Of a stretch of 64,000 bases of DNA, positions 60,901 through 64,000 are shown piece after piece. The translations under genes and the position numbers were made by a program. Below the pieces are notes generated by a model. That model was not told the DNA's origin. It saw only the letters and a list, made by a program, of their open reading frames with translations, and made no database searches. Source of the stretch: Acrocarpospora pleiomorpha (GTDB taxonomy: Bacteria > Actinomycetota > Actinomycetes > Streptosporangiales > Streptosporangiaceae); the NCBI RefSeq assembly GCF_009687885.1, contig NZ_BLAF01000044.1, forward strand, positions 34,437 through 98,436, written 5' to 3'. Each line of letters begins with the position of its first letter. Position 1 is the stretch's first letter.

Positions 60901-63610
60901 CGGGGACCTGCTCGCACGGGCTGGCGAAAAACGAGAACTCCTGCCCGACCTCCAGCGGCCGGACCAGCCGCCCGTGGAACAGCGCCTCGGGCGTGACCGG
61001 AACCCCGGTCACGTAGGCGGCGGCCACCACCCGCAGCAGCCCGGCCAGCGACTCGTCGTCGGTGTCCATGGACACGGCGGGCACGCCGGTGACGGCGGTG
61101 GCCAGCCCGCTGAGCACCCGGCCTGGCCCGACCTCCACGAACAGGTCGATGTCCTTGGCCGCCAGCTCCACGGCCTGCGCGAACTGCACCGGCTCGGTGA
61201 TCTGCAGCCGGAGCAGCGCGGGGACGTCCGTGTCGGCGGCCAGCGCGTCGCCGGTGACCGTGGACACGATCCTGGCGCCGATCTGGCCGAACGCGTCCCG
61301 GTCCAGCTTCGCCGCGAACGCGGCCGCGGCGGGCGCGACCAGCGGCGAGTGGAACGCGTGCGAGACCCGCAGCAGCGTGAAGGTCACCCCGGCCGCGGCG
61401 GCCCTGCGGCCGACCGCCTCGACCGCTTCCGCGGTTCCGGCGATGACCGTCTGCTCCGGGCCGTTGTATCCGGCGATCACCACCGGGTCGGTCCCGATCA
61501 GGTCGAGGGCGGCGTCGGGGGACGCGGCCAGGCCGGCCATGGTGCCGGACGAGCTGTGCTCGGTCATCGTCTGGCCGCGCACGGCGGCCACGCCGAGCAG
61601 CGTCTCCTCGTCCATCGCCCCGGCCCAGTGCAGGGCGGAGATCTCGCCCAGGCTGTGGCCGACGGCGACGGTGGCCTCCAGGCCGAGCGTGGTCAGCGCC
61701 CGCAGGCCCGCCATCGAACCGGTGACGATCCTGGGCTGGGCCAGCGCGGTGGCGACCACGTCTCCGCCGGTGGGCAGGGCCGCCTTGGCGTACACCTCGT
61801 CGACCTCGGCGAACCGGCGGCGCAGCGCGCCGCCGGACAGGCCCCGGCCGGAACCCTGGCCGGGGAAGAGATAGCCGACCCTGCCCGTGCCGGTCACGTG
61901 GCCGAGGAAGGCCCGCCCGTCGAGGAGGCTGGTCTCGCCCGCGTCCAGCGCCTCCAGGATCCGGCGCAGCCGCGCCTCGGCGTCCTCGGGCGAGGAGACG
62001 ATCACGGCCGCCCGGTACGGCAGTTCGCGCAGGTCGCGCTGGAGGACCGCGGCCAGGTCGCCCAGCTGCGCGTACGACAGGGCGGGCACGAAGCCGACCA
62101 GCTTGGCCACGCGTTCCCGCAGCTCCGCCAGCGATCCGGCGTCTGCCAGCAGCAGCTCGGCGTCCTGCGCGGACGCGGCCAGCGCCTTGGTGCGCGGATC
62201 GAAGGGGGCCCGCTTGCGCGCCCCCGACCGCTCCAGCACCAGGTGGGTGTTGATCCCGCCGAACCCCATCGCGGTGACCCCGGCCCGGACCGGCTGGCCG
62301 CTCGGCCACGCCTCGGCCTTGCGCAGCACCCGCAGCGCGACCGGCTCCTCGGCCAGCACCGGGTGCGGGTCCACGCACCCGATGGTCGGCGGCAGCACCT
62401 GCTGGTGCACCGCCATCGCCGCCTTGATCAGCCCGGCCACCCCGGCCGCGCCCTTGGTGTGCCCGATCATGCCCTTGATGGAGCTGATCGCCGCGGGCGC
62501 GGCGTCCGGGTCGGCCGACCTGCGGGCCAGCGACAGCGCGGTGAGCTCGGTCCTGTCGCCGACCTGGGTGCCGGTGCCGTGCCCCTCGAACATGGGCACG
62601 GTCTCGATCCCGAACCCGGCCCGCTCGTACGCCCGGCGCAGCGCCAGCTGGTATCCGGCCACCTCGGGCCGGGTGATGCCGCCCTTGCCGTCGGACGACA
62701 CCCCCCAGCCCGCGATCGTCGCGTAGACCCGGCGGCCCGCCTTCTCGGCGTCCTCCGCCCGCATCAGCACGATGATCCCGCAGCCCTCGCCGGGCCAGAA
62801 GCCGTTGGAGCCCTTGTCGTACAGCCGCATCTCACCCCTGGCCAGCGCCCCGGTCTTGGCGAAGCCGATCACCTCGAACGGGTCGATGGACAAGTCCACG
62901 CCGCCCGCGACGGCCACGTCCACGTCCTGGTCGACCAGCGACCTGCACGCCGTCGCCACCGAGAGCAGCGAGGAGGAGCAAGCGCCGTCGACGGTGTAGC
63001 CGCCGCCCTTCAGGTCGAAGTGGTTGCAGATCCGCCCGGCGATGGTGTTGGCCAGGCCGCCGGCCAGGGTGTCCTCGTCGATGCCGGGGAACGGCGCCTT
63101 GTAGACGGTCTCGTAGTCGCGCAGGAACGCGGCTGCCTTCTCGTCGTCCCAGCCGTGCTCCTTCAGCGTCGCCGCGGCGGTCCGCCGCACGTACGGCCAG
63201 CGCAGCCGCATCACGTTGGCCCGGGCGAACTCCCCGGTCAGCGTGTTGCCGACGATCACGCCGGTGCGCTCCCTGGGCAGGCCCTCGGCGCCGGGGAACC
63301 CCGCGTCGGCGAGGGCCCTGGCGGCGGTGTCGAGGGCCAGCCAGTGGGTGAGGTCGGTGGAGCGGTAGGTGCTTCCAGCGATCTTGTACGCCATCCGGTC
63401 GAATTCGTAGCCCTCGATGACCGCGGCGTTGCGGGCGTAGAACCGGTCCGGGGCGGCCGGGTCGGCGTCCCAGTAGTCGGCCTGCCGCATCCGCTGGTCG
63501 GGCAGCCGCCGGAAGGCCCGGCGCCCGGCGAGGGCGTTCTCCCACAGCTCACGCGGGGAGTCCGCGTCCGGGTAACGGCAGGCCATCCCGACGATGGCGA
63601 TCCTGGTCAT
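57911..63610 (-). CDS. pksE: enediyne iterative type I polyketide synthase
   Basis: An 1899-residue PksE, a normal length. Domains: KS 1 to about 460 with C211 (DGACSSSLLS), H344 (EGHGTGT) and H384 (GHTKG); AT about 575-880 with GHSLGE (S653); ACP about 925-1000 with DDLHLSS (S960); KR about 1185-1400 with TGGGKGI (1193-1199) and Y1333; DH about 1440-1700 with H1463 (ADHLLDGN) and D in LLGDPGMRDAL; C-terminal PPTase with GCDVE (D1797, E1799) and WSALECLQKAG. The built-in PPTase activates its own ACP. It makes the linear polyene that becomes the 9- or 10-membered enediyne core. Start ATG 63610 overlaps the UnbU-like stop; the longer frame upstream is an artefact. Confidence 0.97.
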   Translation of the reverse strand: MTRIAIVGMACRYPDADSPRELWENALAGRRAFRRLPDQRMRQADYWDADPAAPDRFYARNAAVIEGYEFDRMAYKIAGSTYRSTDLTHWLALDTAARALADAGFPGAEGLPRERTGVIVGNTLTGEFARANVMRLRWPYVRRTAAATLKEHGWDDEKAAAFLRDYETVYKAPFPGIDEDTLAGGLANTIAGRICNHFDLKGGGYTVDGACSSSLLSVATACRSLVDQDVDVAVAGGVDLSIDPFEVIGFAKTGALARGEMRLYDKGSNGFWPGEGCGIIVLMRAEDAEKAGRRVYATIAGWGVSSDGKGGITRPEVAGYQLALRRAYERAGFGIETVPMFEGHGTGTQVGDRTELTALSLARRSADPDAAPAAISSIKGMIGHTKGAAGVAGLIKAAMAVHQQVLPPTIGCVDPHPVLAEEPVALRVLRKAEAWPSGQPVRAGVTAMGFGGINTHLVLERSGARKRAPFDPRTKALAASAQDAELLLADAGSLAELRERVAKLVGFVPALSYAQLGDLAAVLQRDLRELPYRAAVIVSSPEDAEARLRRILEALDAGETSLLDGRAFLGHVTGTGRVGYLFPGQGSGRGLSGGALRRRFAEVDEVYAKAALPTGGDVVATALAQPRIVTGSMAGLRALTTLGLEATVAVGHSLGEISALHWAGAMDEETLLGVAAVRGQTMTEHSSSGTMAGLAASPDAALDLIGTDPVVIAGYNGPEQTVIAGTAEAVEAVGRRAAAAGVTFTLLRVSHAFHSPLVAPAAAAFAAKLDRDAFGQIGARIVSTVTGDALAADTDVPALLRLQITEPVQFAQAVELAAKDIDLFVEVGPGRVLSGLATAVTGVPAVSMDTDDESLAGLLRVVAAAYVTGVPVTPEALFHGRLVRPLEVGQEFSFFASPCEQVPEVDIAAAPVLAVATATVAAEAGESVVDLLRRLAAERAELPVEMVAPGSHLLDDLHLSSITVGQIVNQAAQALGVPPATAPMNFATSTVSELAEALGSLAETGAPAAPREIAGAAAWARPFALDLDETPLPPITPRVPGGNGPWRAFAPQGHPFAERLREQLEQAGVGGGILVCLPQSCRESDLAAALTGAKAAAVSAPGTRFVLVQSDPYGAAGLAKTLSLEAPHLRVTIVHIPYGPDVTEQVVAEVAATDRYAEVHLDGVRRVPTLRAMPVTPAVSRHPLTGEDVLLVTGGGKGITAECAIAVAADSGAKLVIMGRSAPEGDAELAGNLTRMKDLGLSVRYVRADVTDAGQVAVALAEIGPITAILHGAGRNEPAGLTSLDAGAFRRTFAPKIDGLHSVLAAVDPDRLKLLITFGSIIGRAGLRGEAHYSTANEWLRVLTEEFAAAHPGCRTLCMEWSVWSGVGMGERLSVVESLTRDGITPVTPDQGVEIMRRLVCDPDAPVVTVISGRTEGIETVRYDRPELPLLRFVDRPLIRYHGVELVAETELSAGGDLYLADHLLDGNLLFPAVFGMEAMAQVATAATGWTATPVIEDAEFLRPIVVPPDGATTIRVAAAVTGDDLVEVAIRSSETGFAADHFRARLRFTGAAVQDGPPAQVAAGLPAVPLDPATDLYGGILFQGARFQRLTGYHRAAARHVDADVDAIDASDWFAAYLSGDLLLGDPGMRDALMHGNQVCVPHATLLPQGIDRVHAAPASGPMRYSAVERARDGDTYIYDIVVRDTSGRPVERWDGLRLRAVRKGDGRGPWAPALLGPYVERMLDDLIGANVAVAVEPGGERRAATAVAVGRASGGPVEIRYRPDGRPEIDGGTISAAHGAGLTLAVRAEGPLGCDVEPVAERSPETWAGLLGGHAPLAGLVAAETGDSADAAGTRVWSALECLQKAGLTAAAPLTLARAGRDPWVVFASGSLRIATLLTSVRGHHEPVVLAVLAEGR

Positions 63611-64000
63611 ACTGGCGCGACCTCCCTGCCAGGCTGGGCCACGGCGGCCTGGGCGGCCGCCAGCGTGGCGGCCTCCCGGTCGGCCCTGGCCTTCTCGGTG
63701 AAGTGCAGCGACCACAGGAATCCGCCGCGGACCAGGCAGACGATCGCGGTCGCGAAGAAAATGCCGTAGGGGATGCTCATGCCGGTCAGCACGCCGTAGG
63801 TGAGCGCCACGCCGCCGCCGAACGCGACCTGCGCGCCCGGCTTGGACGGGCTGGTCCCCGGGTCGGTGATCATGTAGTTGGTGAACAGCACGAACGCCAC
63901 CCCGGTCATGGTCGCCAGCCCGCCCAGGATGTTGGTGTCGAGGATGACCCCGCGCACCACGGCCTGCAGCGCGAACCCGCCGACCCAGGCCATGATCAGC
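63607..64000 (-). CDS. enediyne UnbU-like membrane protein, 5' part outside the window
   Basis: The last 131 or so residues of an integral membrane protein; the frame continues past 64000. Helices include VVRGVILDTNILGGLATMTGVAFVLF, NYMITDPGTSPS (a RnfD/NqrB-like loop), VALTYGVLTGMSIPYGIFFATAIVCLV and a cytosolic tail. UnbU-family proteins (the unbV-unbU-E5-pksE-TE warhead cassette) are found in all known enediyne clusters, but their biochemical role is unknown. The ATGA overlap with pksE supports the same transcript. Confidence 0.9.
   Translation of the reverse strand, partial: LIMAWVGGFALQAVVRGVILDTNILGGLATMTGVAFVLFTNYMITDPGTSPSKPGAQVAFGGGVALTYGVLTGMSIPYGIFFATAIVCLVRGGFLWSLHFTEKARADREAATLAAAQAAVAQPGREVAPV

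Noticed and set aside
57950-63769. A 1939-codon open frame antisense to pksE
   Set aside because: It is a product of G/C wobble use in the true gene; its translation is Arg/Gly/Pro/His-rich with no domains, while the minus strand shows all six PksE domains.

Overview
The window is high-GC actinomycete DNA: near-universal G or C wobble positions in most genes, GTG starts, many four-base ATGA/GTGA gene overlaps, a tetrameric sarcosine oxidase operon, a CebR-type cellulase operator and an enediyne polyketide synthase. A Streptosporangiales-like actinomycete (Nonomuraea or Actinomadura type) would fit, but the genus cannot be fixed from the sequence.

Layout. (1) 1-9.1 kb: the end of a sarcosine oxidase operon (soxB tail, soxD and an unusual soxA-soxG fusion) with a 32-33 bp minisatellite between soxB and soxD, then a four-gene ABC importer and a divergent MarR / NAD(P)-binding protein pair. 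(2) 9.4-15.5 kb: a small membrane protein, a secreted GH9 cellulase with a palindromic CebR-type operator, and an orphan NRPS-type condensation-domain protein. (3) 15.5-28.2 kb: a genomic island bounded by direct repeats of a tRNA-Lys(TTT) 3' end (15501 and 26581, with a short third piece at 28104). It holds three copies of one IS family in different states of decay, a 1399-residue Apaf-1/NLR-like protein (predicted PD-(D/E)xK nuclease, NB-ARC, 14 WD40 blades), a Gabija-like pair (OLD-family ATPase/TOPRIM nuclease plus UvrD helicase), a VapBC-type toxin-antitoxin pair and an IS21 istA remnant. This is a decayed defence island. (4) 28.3-38.3 kb: ordinary accessory genes, including DoxX/MarR around a perfect 39-bp palindrome, a PP2C-like protein, a DinB-like protein, a short carotenoid-oxygenase-like protein with a TetR regulator, an acyl-CoA carboxylase beta subunit with an SDR reductase, two membrane proteins and an MFS exporter. 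(5) About 38.3 kb to the window end: an enediyne biosynthetic gene cluster, cut off at 64 kb.

In the cluster, PksE (KS-AT-ACP-KR-DH-PPTase, 1899 aa), the E10 thioesterase and the UnbU-like membrane protein build and release the polyene precursor. A flavin reductase, two acyl-CoA-dehydrogenase-type flavin monooxygenases, one FAD monooxygenase, two P450s, a GMC oxidoreductase with a small partner, an SgcJ-family protein and an epoxide hydrolase form an unusually oxidative tailoring set. A heterodimeric ABC exporter and perhaps the MFS protein would give export and self-protection. A StrR/ParB-like regulator, an AraC regulator and an ECF sigma factor with a SnoaL-like tail are candidate pathway regulators. 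The product cannot be named from this window.
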